Positions 36,137 through 42,474 of a DNA stretch of 64,000 bases are shown here, piece by piece. This DNA comes from CAWJMD01 sp963843835. Its GTDB lineage: Bacteria > Actinomycetota > Actinomycetes > Actinomycetales > CAWJMD01. The stretch lies in contig CAWJMD010000002.1 of the NCBI GenBank assembly GCA_963843835.1, forward strand, positions 124,001-188,000, in the 5' to 3' direction. The notes beneath the pieces are model-generated. The model did not search any database. It worked only from the letters and a program-made list of their open reading frames with translations, and had not been told where the DNA came from. Positions within the stretch are counted from its first letter, which is position 1; each line of letters opens with the position of its first letter. Made by a program: the position numbers and the translations under genes.

Positions 36137-36550
36137 GTGGGCTCGTCGGTCAAGGTGAGCGGCTCGCTGGGTTCGATCGGACCCGTGACAGTCAACCCCG
36201 TCACGATCGACGGCATCCCCAGCGACTACAGCATCACCATCGAGAACCCCATCCCGAAGATCACGCTCGGCATCGACCCGGTGACGCTCAACCCGGTGAC
36301 CCTCAACCCCGTCGAGGCGACGCTGACGCTGAAGCCGGTCGACCTCAACATCTCCGTCAAGGAGCTCCCCGAGACGCGCACCCACCTTCCCGCGGACTTC
36401 AGCGTCGGCCTCAGCCTGCTGGGGGTCGACCTGCTCTGCGTCCGTCTGTGCGGTGAGGCGCAGGTGATCTCAGAGGCCTACCGACCCAACCGCTGCGAGC
36501 GCTGCGACGACCTCGGCCGGTCAGAGGGCCGGTCCGGGGACGACGGGTAG
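36137..36550 (+). CDS. Unknown beta-rich protein with NPVTLNPV repeats and C-terminal cysteines (cluster protein E)
   Basis: 137 residues. GTG 36137 is chosen because GGAGG lies at ideal spacing; the frame is open further upstream without a ribosome site. Residues 8-75 are alternating hydrophobic strands built on near-repeats: GPVTVNPVTIDGIP, TLGIDPVTLNPVTLNPVEA, TLTLKPVDLNI. Such patterns suggest a stacked beta structure (solenoid or fibre-like). The C-terminal part reads RTHLPADFSVGLSLLGVDL, LCVRLCGEAQVISEAYRP and NRCERC, with two CxxC-like pairs that could bind metal or form disulfides. No family known to me. It may assemble into filaments or a shell; that is inference. Confidence 0.7.
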   Translation: MGSSVKVSGSLGSIGPVTVNPVTIDGIPSDYSITIENPIPKITLGIDPVTLNPVTLNPVEATLTLKPVDLNISVKELPETRTHLPADFSVGLSLLGVDLLCVRLCGEAQVISEAYRPNRCERCDDLGRSEGRSGDDG

Positions 36551-36557
36551 GACCGCC

Positions 36558-37337
36558 GTGGCCAGGTCGTCGACACCCGAGGTGAACGGGAAGCCGACGC
36601 CGCGCACCGTCCGGTTCGAAGGCGAACCCGGCAACGTGCAGGCCCTGGTGCCCCTGCCGCCGGCCGACCGCCTCAGCGTGTCGGTGGCGTGCGAGCTCCC
36701 GGAGGGGCTCGGAGAGCAGGTCCGCACCCTGACGGCCCCCGTCGGCGCGGACTGGACCACGGTCAGGCTGCTGCTGCCGCCGTCGACCCCGGCCGGCGAG
36801 TACCGGGCCGAGGTCACGTGGCGTGACGGCTCGCTCCCCGGGGTCGTCGTCGTCCGCGGTGACGAGCGCCTGCAGGCCGTCCCCGACGACCTCGCCGTGC
36901 GGGCACGGGCCGGCGAGTCGGCCACGGCCTCCGTAGTGCTGCACAACGGCGGCAACGTCGGCGTCGATGTACGCAAGGTCTACGTCGTCCCGCTCGAGGA
37001 GAGCGAGGCGCTCGACCGGGCGATCATCGCCGGCCTGACGACGGACAGGCAGGCTGTCGACCGCTTCGGCGTCGCCGCCGACTCCCTGGCCGGTAGCCAG
37101 GCCGGCGTGGCCCGCACGGTCGTCACGCAGGGGGCAGGGCCGCTCGGCCCGGGGGAGACCCGGCAGGTCGACCTCGAGCTGCGCATGCCCGAGGGCCTCG
37201 AGGCCGGCACCCCGTACTCGGGCACGTGGACGGTCGGCCGCCTCGACGTCCCTGTCGAGGTGGAGGTGCCACCCCCGGCGGAGGAGAGCCGACCTCGACG
37301 GACGGCCCGCAAGCGCCCGAACAAGGAGCAGCAGTGA
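36558..37337 (+). CDS. Unknown protein with two Ig-like domains (cluster protein F)
   Basis: 259 residues from GTG 36558, seven bases after the previous stop. Two beta-sandwich units are visible. The first (residues 15-105) contains LSVSVACELPEGLG and TVRLLLPPSTPAGEYRAEVTW. The second (residues 112-235) contains ESATASVVLHNGGNVGVDVRKVYVVPL and TRQVDLELRMPEGLEAGTPYSGTW. The phrases PAGEYRAEV and EGLEAGTPYSG are typical of CARDB/NEW3-type Ig folds. The C-terminus is a basic tail (RPRRTARKRPNK). It overlaps the next gene by GTGA. No signal peptide, so an intracellular role for this fold is unusual. Confidence 0.75.
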   Translation: MARSSTPEVNGKPTPRTVRFEGEPGNVQALVPLPPADRLSVSVACELPEGLGEQVRTLTAPVGADWTTVRLLLPPSTPAGEYRAEVTWRDGSLPGVVVVRGDERLQAVPDDLAVRARAGESATASVVLHNGGNVGVDVRKVYVVPLEESEALDRAIIAGLTTDRQAVDRFGVAADSLAGSQAGVARTVVTQGAGPLGPGETRQVDLELRMPEGLEAGTPYSGTWTVGRLDVPVEVEVPPPAEESRPRRTARKRPNKEQQ

Positions 37338-37993
37338 GCAGCAGCGGCGTGACAGACACCCCTTCGCTCGGCGAGATGGTCTCGGACGTGGTCGATCTCG
37401 GTCTGCGTACCGGACGCGACCTGCTCAGCGCCCTGCGCTCGGACGACCCCTCAGCGCGGGCTATGAGCGCCGTGAGGCGGGGCGTCAGGGAGCTGCCGGC
37501 CCCCCGGCTGCCCGCGCTGCCCACGCTGCCCGGAAGCAGCGCTTGTGGCTGCGACATCCCCGCGCCCTGCTGGATGCCCCGCGAGCTCGGCGTCGTCAGG
37601 AGCCACGGCTGCCCCGGCACGACGGCCCGCGTGCGCCTGAACATCACGAACTGCGGCCTCGGACGACGCACCGTCCGGGTGTCAGTGGCGGGGAAGGGCT
37701 CCGAGCAGGTGAAGGTGTCCCCCGAGGCCGTCGACCTGGGTACGTACGAGCGTGACTCCGCCACCGCGACGCTCACCTTCACCGACCAGATGACCGAGCC
37801 CCTCGAGCTGCTCGTCTGGGTACGCGGGTGCCGTGACCACGTGCTGCGATGGCGCCTCGAGGCGAGCGACGACGGGTGCGCCAGCCTGCACGAGGTGGAC
37901 GTCGAGGACTGCCCCGATCTGGTCCACCACTGGTACGACCACTTCTACTGCGAGCGCCCGTGCAGCCACCGCGACCTCAAGCCCCATGGCTGA
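37334..37993 (+). CDS. Unknown cysteine-rich protein with Ig-like core (cluster protein G)
   Basis: 219 residues; GTG 37334 overlaps the previous stop (GTGA). Residues 10-60 form an amphipathic helix region (MVSDVVDLGLRTGRDLLSAL). A Cys-Pro block follows: CGCDIPAPCWMPRELGVV and SHGCPG. Then comes a beta domain (TARVRLNITNCGLGRRTVRVSV, ATATLTFTDQMTEPLELLVWV), and finally CPDLVHHWYDHFYCERPC. Eleven cysteines in all, spaced as pairs, could bind zinc or iron-sulfur or be disulfides. The Cys-Pro motifs look distinctive enough for a family search. An eight-base overlap joins it to the next gene. Confidence 0.75.
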   Translation: MSSSGVTDTPSLGEMVSDVVDLGLRTGRDLLSALRSDDPSARAMSAVRRGVRELPAPRLPALPTLPGSSACGCDIPAPCWMPRELGVVRSHGCPGTTARVRLNITNCGLGRRTVRVSVAGKGSEQVKVSPEAVDLGTYERDSATATLTFTDQMTEPLELLVWVRGCRDHVLRWRLEASDDGCASLHEVDVEDCPDLVHHWYDHFYCERPCSHRDLKPHG

Positions 37994-38561
37994 GGAGCGT
38001 CAAGCCCCCGCCACGGGCCTGGAGGAGGCCTGGCGCCGCGCCATGGACGCCAACATCCGCTTCTACCGCGCGTGGGGCGAGCTGACCGCGGGCTGGGCGC
38101 GCGAGGTGACAGCGGCCGGGGCCTCGCTGACGCCGACCACGCTCGCCCTGGGTCGGACGTCCGTGCCCGCCACCTCGCCTGGTGGCCGCTCGGCGGCGAC
38201 GCCCCCGGACCCACCACCTCCCGCATCTGCGAAGGCGCCGGTCCTGGTTCTGGAAGCGCTGGGTGGACAGGCCGTCTCGGCCTCCTTCCTGGTCGAGAAC
38301 TCGTGGTCCCACCCGGTGGAGGGCCGAGTGGGCGCGGGTGAGTTCCACTCAGCCACGGGGGATTCCGTCGACGTGAACACGCGCTTCGACCCCGAGAGCC
38401 TCTCGCTGGCGCCAGGCGAGAGCAGGTTGGTGCGCGTCACTGTCGAGGTTCCGGAGGGACTGGTGCCCGACGTCGACCACCGCAGCTCGATCAGCGTGTC
38501 CGGCGTGCCGGGTACGACGATCCCGGTGCTGGTGCGCCGACTGGCCGACCCGGCCGGCTGA
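37986..38561 (+). CDS. Unknown protein: amphipathic N-terminus plus Ig-like domain (cluster protein H, paralogue of A)
   Basis: 191 residues from ATG 37986, overlapping the previous stop by eight bases. Residues 10-48 form an amphipathic helix rich in Trp/Tyr (LEEAWRRAMDANIRFYRAWGEL). A Pro-rich linker spans residues 55-80. Residues 82-187 form an Ig-like sandwich: VSASFLVENSWSHPVEGRVG and ESRLVRVTVEVPEGLVPDVDHR. The domain order matches the protein at 33404, and both lack signal peptides. The paired helix-plus-sandwich proteins at both ends of the unit suggest two versions of one building block. Function unknown. Confidence 0.75.
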   Translation: MAEERQAPATGLEEAWRRAMDANIRFYRAWGELTAGWAREVTAAGASLTPTTLALGRTSVPATSPGGRSAATPPDPPPPASAKAPVLVLEALGGQAVSASFLVENSWSHPVEGRVGAGEFHSATGDSVDVNTRFDPESLSLAPGESRLVRVTVEVPEGLVPDVDHRSSISVSGVPGTTIPVLVRRLADPAG

Positions 38562-38565
38562 GCGG

Positions 38566-39426
38566 GTGACCTCCACGGAGGAGGCGGCAGGCGCAGCTCT
38601 GGCCGGCGCCATGTGGACCTACGCAGCCCTCGTCCTCGAGCCCGCACGCACCGCTCGCCGGCGCCTCCGGGACTCTCGCCCCACGGTCGACGACCCTCAC
38701 GTCCTGGCCATGGCGGCAGAGCGCGGACCCGGGCTCGGCCCCTACTACTCGGAGCGTCTGGACGGACCTCGGCTGCTCGAGAAGCCCTCGGAGCACGACC
38801 ATCTCGTCGAGGAGTTCGACCGGCTGTCCGAGGCATACGACTCGTACGTGCGGCCGTTCTCGACGCCCCTCTTCGACGAGGCGATACAGGTGCTCACACC
38901 GCTGATCACGGCCGATGCCCGGCTCCTGGACGCGGGATGCGGTCCAGGACGTGAGCTGAAGCGCATGGCGAGGCTCGTGCCGGATGGTGAGGTCGTGGGC
39001 GTCGACCTCGCCGAGGGGATGGTGGTGAGCGCGTACCGGGCGGCCAGGGCTTCGGGTCTCGACAACACCGCGTTCGTGCAGGCCGACGTGGGCGACCTCC
39101 CGTCCGACTTCGAGGGGCGTTTCGACGTCGTCTACAACTGCCTCGCGCACCACCACTACCCCGCGCCCGCGCAGGCTGCCGCGAGCGTCTTCCGGAGCCT
39201 TCGACCGGGCGGCTGCTATGCCGTCGTCGACCCCGGACCCCTGTGGTTCGTCACCCTCTCGAGCCCGATGGCGCAGCTGGCCGACCCGGGCTGGATCGGG
39301 TTCCACACCCCAGAGGAGTTCGAGCAGCTGTTCACCGAGGCGGGCCTGGTCGACTTCCGGTGGTTCGACCTCCTGCCCGGCTTCGGCCTGGCCCTGGGGC
39401 GCAGGCCCCTGTCGTCCGCCGACTGA
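38566..39426 (+). CDS. Class I SAM-dependent methyltransferase (cluster protein I)
   Basis: 286 residues from GTG 38566, four bases after the previous stop. Motif I is LLDAGCGPGRELKRMA, the acidic strand-two end is EVVGVDLAEGMV, motif II/III is VQADVGDLP, and the motif IV region is FDVVYNCLAHHHYPAPAQAA. The C-terminal FFTEAGL-type segment is FEQLFTEAGLVDFRWFDL. This is a small-molecule methyltransferase layout. The N-terminal 90 residues are an added helical domain. It closes the ten-gene unit, and the convergent HicB-like gene follows six bases later. It may methylate the isoprenoid product; that is inference. Confidence 0.88.
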   Translation: MTSTEEAAGAALAGAMWTYAALVLEPARTARRRLRDSRPTVDDPHVLAMAAERGPGLGPYYSERLDGPRLLEKPSEHDHLVEEFDRLSEAYDSYVRPFSTPLFDEAIQVLTPLITADARLLDAGCGPGRELKRMARLVPDGEVVGVDLAEGMVVSAYRAARASGLDNTAFVQADVGDLPSDFEGRFDVVYNCLAHHHYPAPAQAAASVFRSLRPGGCYAVVDPGPLWFVTLSSPMAQLADPGWIGFHTPEEFEQLFTEAGLVDFRWFDLLPGFGLALGRRPLSSAD

Positions 39427-39431
39427 GACGC

Positions 39432-39863
39432 CTACTGCCCGTTCTCGTCCGCTTCGTCGGTGGTCGGCGCCGGGACCTCCCCCGGCGGGGTCTGCACGAG
39501 GTGCTGCACCCGGTGGTGCGAGACGTTCATCAGGTAGGCGCTGTCGCGGGCGCTGAGCCCCATGCCCGCCAGGCGGTGCGCCAGGCGCTGCTGGGCCGTC
39601 CGCACCGTGGCCACCGCCGTGTCCGGGTGGTGCTCCGCCGCGGCGACGTCCACGACATGGGCGTCCACGTCCAGGTCGACCGTGCTGTGCACGTCGATGT
39701 CGACGTCGCTGACGTCGACCTCCAGCACCGCGGCCACCGCGTCCGCCGCGACCGCCTTCACGTCCTCGAGCTGTTCGACCCTCATCCCGACGCCGGGCAC
39801 CTCCGGCACCGTCACGTCCCATCCGTCGCCCGAGCGACGGGCCACTGCCTCGTAGGTCGTCAC
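39432..39863 (-). CDS. Orphan HicB-like antitoxin-family protein
   Basis: 143 residues. Residues 1-50 show the HicB partial RNase-H-like fold: TTYEAVARRSGDGWDVTVPEVPGVGMRVEQLEDVKAVA. The middle (residues 55-95) is acidic. The C-terminal third has a helix-turn-helix-like unit (RTAQQRLAHRLAGMGLSARDSAYLM, NVSHHRVQHLV). No HicA-type toxin is next to it, so it is probably a solitary regulator. GTG 39863 overlaps the stop of the dehydrogenase relic upstream as GTGA, a leftover of the former operon. Confidence 0.72.
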   Translation of the reverse strand: MTTYEAVARRSGDGWDVTVPEVPGVGMRVEQLEDVKAVAADAVAAVLEVDVSDVDIDVHSTVDLDVDAHVVDVAAAEHHPDTAVATVRTAQQRLAHRLAGMGLSARDSAYLMNVSHHRVQHLVQTPPGEVPAPTTDEADENGQ

Positions 39864-40000
39864 AGCTCCTCCTCGGTCGATCCGTCCGTGGCCTCCCGGC
39901 AGAAGTGCCAGAGGGCGCGGACGTCGTGCGGGGCCGCCGCCTCGCCCAGACCGGACGTGGCGCCCGTCAGCACCACGCGCCGCCCGGCCGGCGCCCCAGG
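39860..40000 (-). pseudogene. Relic of a short-chain dehydrogenase (SDR)
   Basis: Reading the minus strand, GRRVVLTGATSGLGEAAA is the Rossmann entry and TGxxxGxG motif of an SDR. It is followed in frame by PHDVRALWHFCREATDGS, which resembles the C-terminal helix of SDR proteins. The intervening 200 or so residues that carry the catalytic Ser-Tyr-Lys are gone, so an in-frame internal deletion has collapsed the gene. The stop overlaps the HicB-like start. Upstream, toward the palindrome, the frame is open but runs through repeat DNA and an Asp run and looks meaningless. Confidence 0.7.
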
Positions 40001-40070
40001 GGCCGTCTCGTCGTCGTCGTCGTCATCCCCAAGGTGTACCCGCGTCCGGCGCGCGGCGCACCCCCACCCC

Positions 40071-40139
40071 AGGCGCCGACTGGTCACGAATGGCGCGACA
40101 CGCTCGGCGTGTCGTGCCATTCGTGACCAGTCGGCGCCT
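40071..40139. repeat. Palindromic repeat, copy 3 (33-bp arms), downstream of pyrE
   Basis: A nearly perfect inverted repeat. The arms 40071-40103 and 40107-40139 are complementary except for one G-T type mismatch, with a three-base loop. It contains the shared core (GGTCAC, TGG, GCGACAC and their complements) at 40079-40132. It is extended by GGCGCC arms and by runs CCCCCACCCC and GGGGGTGGGG further out. It lies 19 bases after the pyrE stop and is thus well placed to terminate pyrE transcription. On the other side lies the dehydrogenase relic. Confidence 0.9.
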
Positions 40140-40158
40140 GGACGGGGGTGGGGTGTGG

Positions 40159-40722
40159 TCAGCCCAGGCCCAGGTCGGCCTTCGTGAACGCGGTCAGGTA
40201 GGTGAGCCCCTCGGCCTCGACCGCCTCGCGGGCGCCGGTGTCGCGGTCGACGATCACCGCGACGGCCACCACCTCCGCGCCGGCCTCGCGAAGCGCCTGC
40301 ACGGCGGTCAGCACGGACCCGCCGGTGGTCGAGGTGTCCTCGACCGCCACGACGCGGCGCCCGGCCACGTCGGGACCCTCGATGCGACGCTGCAGGCCGT
40401 GGGCCTTGCCCTCCTTGCGGACGACGAACGCGTCGAGGGCCCGACCCCTGGCGGCCGCGGCGTGCAGCACGGCGGCGGCCACCGGGTCGGCGCCCATGGT
40501 CAGGCCGCCGACCGCGTTCGCCTCGATCCCGGCGTCGTCGAGCACGTCCAGGATCACGCGGCCCACGAGCGGGGCCGCCTCGTGGTGCAGCGTGATGCGC
40601 CGCAGGTCGACGTAGTAGTCGGCCTTCCGGCCGCTGGAGAGCGTGACCTCGCCGTGCACGACGGCCAGCTCACGGACGAGGTCGAGGAGGGCGGCGCGCG
40701 AGTCGCCGGGCTCTGTGGTCAC
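40159..40722 (-). CDS. pyrE: Orotate phosphoribosyltransferase
   Basis: 187 residues, normal for the short actinobacterial enzyme. It transfers phosphoribosyl from PRPP to orotate to make OMP in pyrimidine synthesis. The PRPP-binding motif is VVAVEDTSTTGGSVL, the flexible-loop region is VVRKEGKAHGLQRRIEG, and the N-terminal substrate stretch is TLSSGRKADYYVDLR. GTG at 40722. It is divergent from the exonuclease III gene (64-base spacer). Palindrome copy 3 lies immediately downstream. Confidence 0.96.
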   Translation of the reverse strand: MTTEPGDSRAALLDLVRELAVVHGEVTLSSGRKADYYVDLRRITLHHEAAPLVGRVILDVLDDAGIEANAVGGLTMGADPVAAAVLHAAAARGRALDAFVVRKEGKAHGLQRRIEGPDVAGRRVVAVEDTSTTGGSVLTAVQALREAGAEVVAVAVIVDRDTGAREAVEAEGLTYLTAFTKADLGLG

Positions 40723-40786
40723 GGGCCCACAGCCTAGTGCGGGGCTCGGGCGAGAGGGCGTCGTGCCCAGCGGGTACGGTCGCGAC

Positions 40787-41578
40787 GTGCGACTCGCGAC
40801 GTGGAACATCAACTCGGTGAGGTCCCGCGTGGACCGTGCGGTGGCGTGGCTCGAGCGGGCCGACGTCGACGTGGTCGCCCTGCAGGAGACCAAGTGCCGC
40901 GACGACCAGTTCCCGACGGAGGCCTTCACCTCCCTCGGCTACGAGGTGGCGCACCACGGGTTGAACCAGTGGAACGGCGTCGCCGTGCTCTCGCGCGTCG
41001 GCATCGCGGACGTCGAGGTCGGCTTCCCCGGCCAGCCCGGCTGGGGTGAGCCCGAGCCCGCTGCGGAGGCCCGGGCGATCGGGGCGACGTGCGGGGGCCT
41101 GCGGGTCTGGAGCCTCTACGTGCCGAACGGGCGCGTGCTGGGCGACCCGCACCTGGACTACAAGCTCGAGTGGCTCGCGCGGCTGGCCGACGCCGGACGG
41201 GGCTGGCTCGCCGACGACCCTTCCGCGCAGATCGCCCTGTGCGGCGACTGGAACGTCGCTCCCAGCGACGAGGACGTCTGGGACATGGCCGACTTCGTCG
41301 GGTCGACCCACGTCTCCGAGCCGGAGCGGAAGGCGTTCCACACGGTCGTTGACGCGGGCTTCGCCGACGTCGTCCGGCCCCACACCCCCGGCCCGGGCGT
41401 CTACACGTACTGGGACTACAAGCAGCTCTCGTTCCCCAAGCGCCGGGGGATGAGGATCGACTTCGCGCTCTGCTCGCCGGGGCTCGCGGCCCGGGTGACC
41501 GGCGCCTCGATCGAGCGCGAGGAGCGCAAGGGCAAGGGCCCGAGCGACCACGTGCCGGTGATCGTGGAGCTGAGCTGA
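40787..41578 (+). CDS. xthA: Exodeoxyribonuclease III (AP endonuclease, ExoA/Xth family)
   Basis: 263 residues. N-terminal catalytic motif ATWNINSVRSRVDRA, metal-binding Glu in VVALQETKC, active-site Asp/Asn in LCGDWNVAP, and C-terminal SDHVPVIVEL supplying the catalytic His. The length is normal. It removes damaged 3' ends and cuts at abasic sites in base excision repair. GTG 40787 is the first plausible start after the pyrE promoter. The next gene starts 29 bases after its stop. Confidence 0.95.
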   Translation: MRLATWNINSVRSRVDRAVAWLERADVDVVALQETKCRDDQFPTEAFTSLGYEVAHHGLNQWNGVAVLSRVGIADVEVGFPGQPGWGEPEPAAEARAIGATCGGLRVWSLYVPNGRVLGDPHLDYKLEWLARLADAGRGWLADDPSAQIALCGDWNVAPSDEDVWDMADFVGSTHVSEPERKAFHTVVDAGFADVVRPHTPGPGVYTYWDYKQLSFPKRRGMRIDFALCSPGLAARVTGASIEREERKGKGPSDHVPVIVELS

Positions 41579-41607
41579 GCACGCGCTCTGTCTCCGACGG
41601 CCACGGG

Positions 41608-42474
41608 GTGCGACACCTCCTGACCGCGGACGGTGCCCGCCTGGCCGTCACCGTCGACGGCCCCGCGCCCTCGCCGGACCGTCCGACGGTCGTGCTGGGC
41701 CACGGGTGGCTGCTCACCCACCGGCACTGGGACGAGGTGGCGCGACTCCTGCGCTCGGAGCGCCCCGACCTCACCCTCGTGCGGTGGGACCAGCGCGGCC
41801 ACGGCCGGTCGACGACAGGGCGGGTCCGCCGGGCGACGAGCATGGACCACCTCGCCGACGACCTGCAGCGCGTCCTGGGGGCCGTCGTGCCCCAGGGGCC
41901 GGTCGTGCTTGCGGGCCACTCGATGGGCGGGATGGGCCTGATGGCCTGGGCACGGCTGAACCCGGAGCAGGTCGAGACGCGGCTGCGCGGCACGCTCCTG
42001 GTGAGCACCGCCGTCGGCGGGCTCGCGCCCGAGCGGGCCCCCCGCGTCGTGCCGCGCGCGATGCGCGTGCTGCACCGCACCCCGCCGGCCCTGCGTCTCC
42101 CCCGCCTCCCACCGCCGGTCGCCCGCCGCCGGGCCTGGGGACCGCGGACGCCGGACGAGGTGATCCGCCGCGCGGCGGCAGCTGACGGGTGGTTCCCGAC
42201 GAGCGTCCTGGGCGGCTGGTACCCCGCGCTGATGCAGCATGAGGAGCACGAGGGGCTGCGGGTGCTCGGCCGCCGTCCCGTCCACGTGCTGGTCGGGGCG
42301 CAGGACCGCCTGACGCCGGTGCGCTGCACCGAGGCGATCGCGGCGGCCCTCCCGGACGCGACCGTCGAGGTGCTGCCCGACGACGGCCACATGCTGCCGA
42401 TGGAGCGTCCCGACGCCGTGGCGCGGCACGTGCTCGAGCTGCTCGGCGAGAGCAGGCCCAGCCCGGCCGGCTAG
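41608..42474 (+). CDS. Alpha/beta hydrolase
   Basis: 288 residues. The first strand turns into VVLGHGWLLTHRHWDEVARLL (oxyanion HG). The nucleophile elbow is VVLAGHSMGGMGLMAW (Ser), a likely Asp lies near VLVGAQDRLTPV, and the catalytic His is in DDGHMLPMERPD. This complete triad order is typical. No lid domain signature points to a specific substrate. It is convergent with a c-di-GMP enzyme gene; the two stop codons share CTAG at 42471-42474. Confidence 0.9.
   Translation: MRHLLTADGARLAVTVDGPAPSPDRPTVVLGHGWLLTHRHWDEVARLLRSERPDLTLVRWDQRGHGRSTTGRVRRATSMDHLADDLQRVLGAVVPQGPVVLAGHSMGGMGLMAWARLNPEQVETRLRGTLLVSTAVGGLAPERAPRVVPRAMRVLHRTPPALRLPRLPPPVARRRAWGPRTPDEVIRRAAAADGWFPTSVLGGWYPALMQHEEHEGLRVLGRRPVHVLVGAQDRLTPVRCTEAIAAALPDATVEVLPDDGHMLPMERPDAVARHVLELLGESRPSPAG

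Noticed and set aside
32315..39426. Phage tail or encapsulin cluster
   Set aside because: No HK97-fold, tape-measure, sheath or protease genes. The Ig-like domains here are of the general COG1470 type and are paired with lipid enzymes.
39860..40120. An 86-codon frame covering the SDR relic and the palindrome
   Set aside because: Its first half is translated palindrome and an Asp run; only the relic portion has family similarity.
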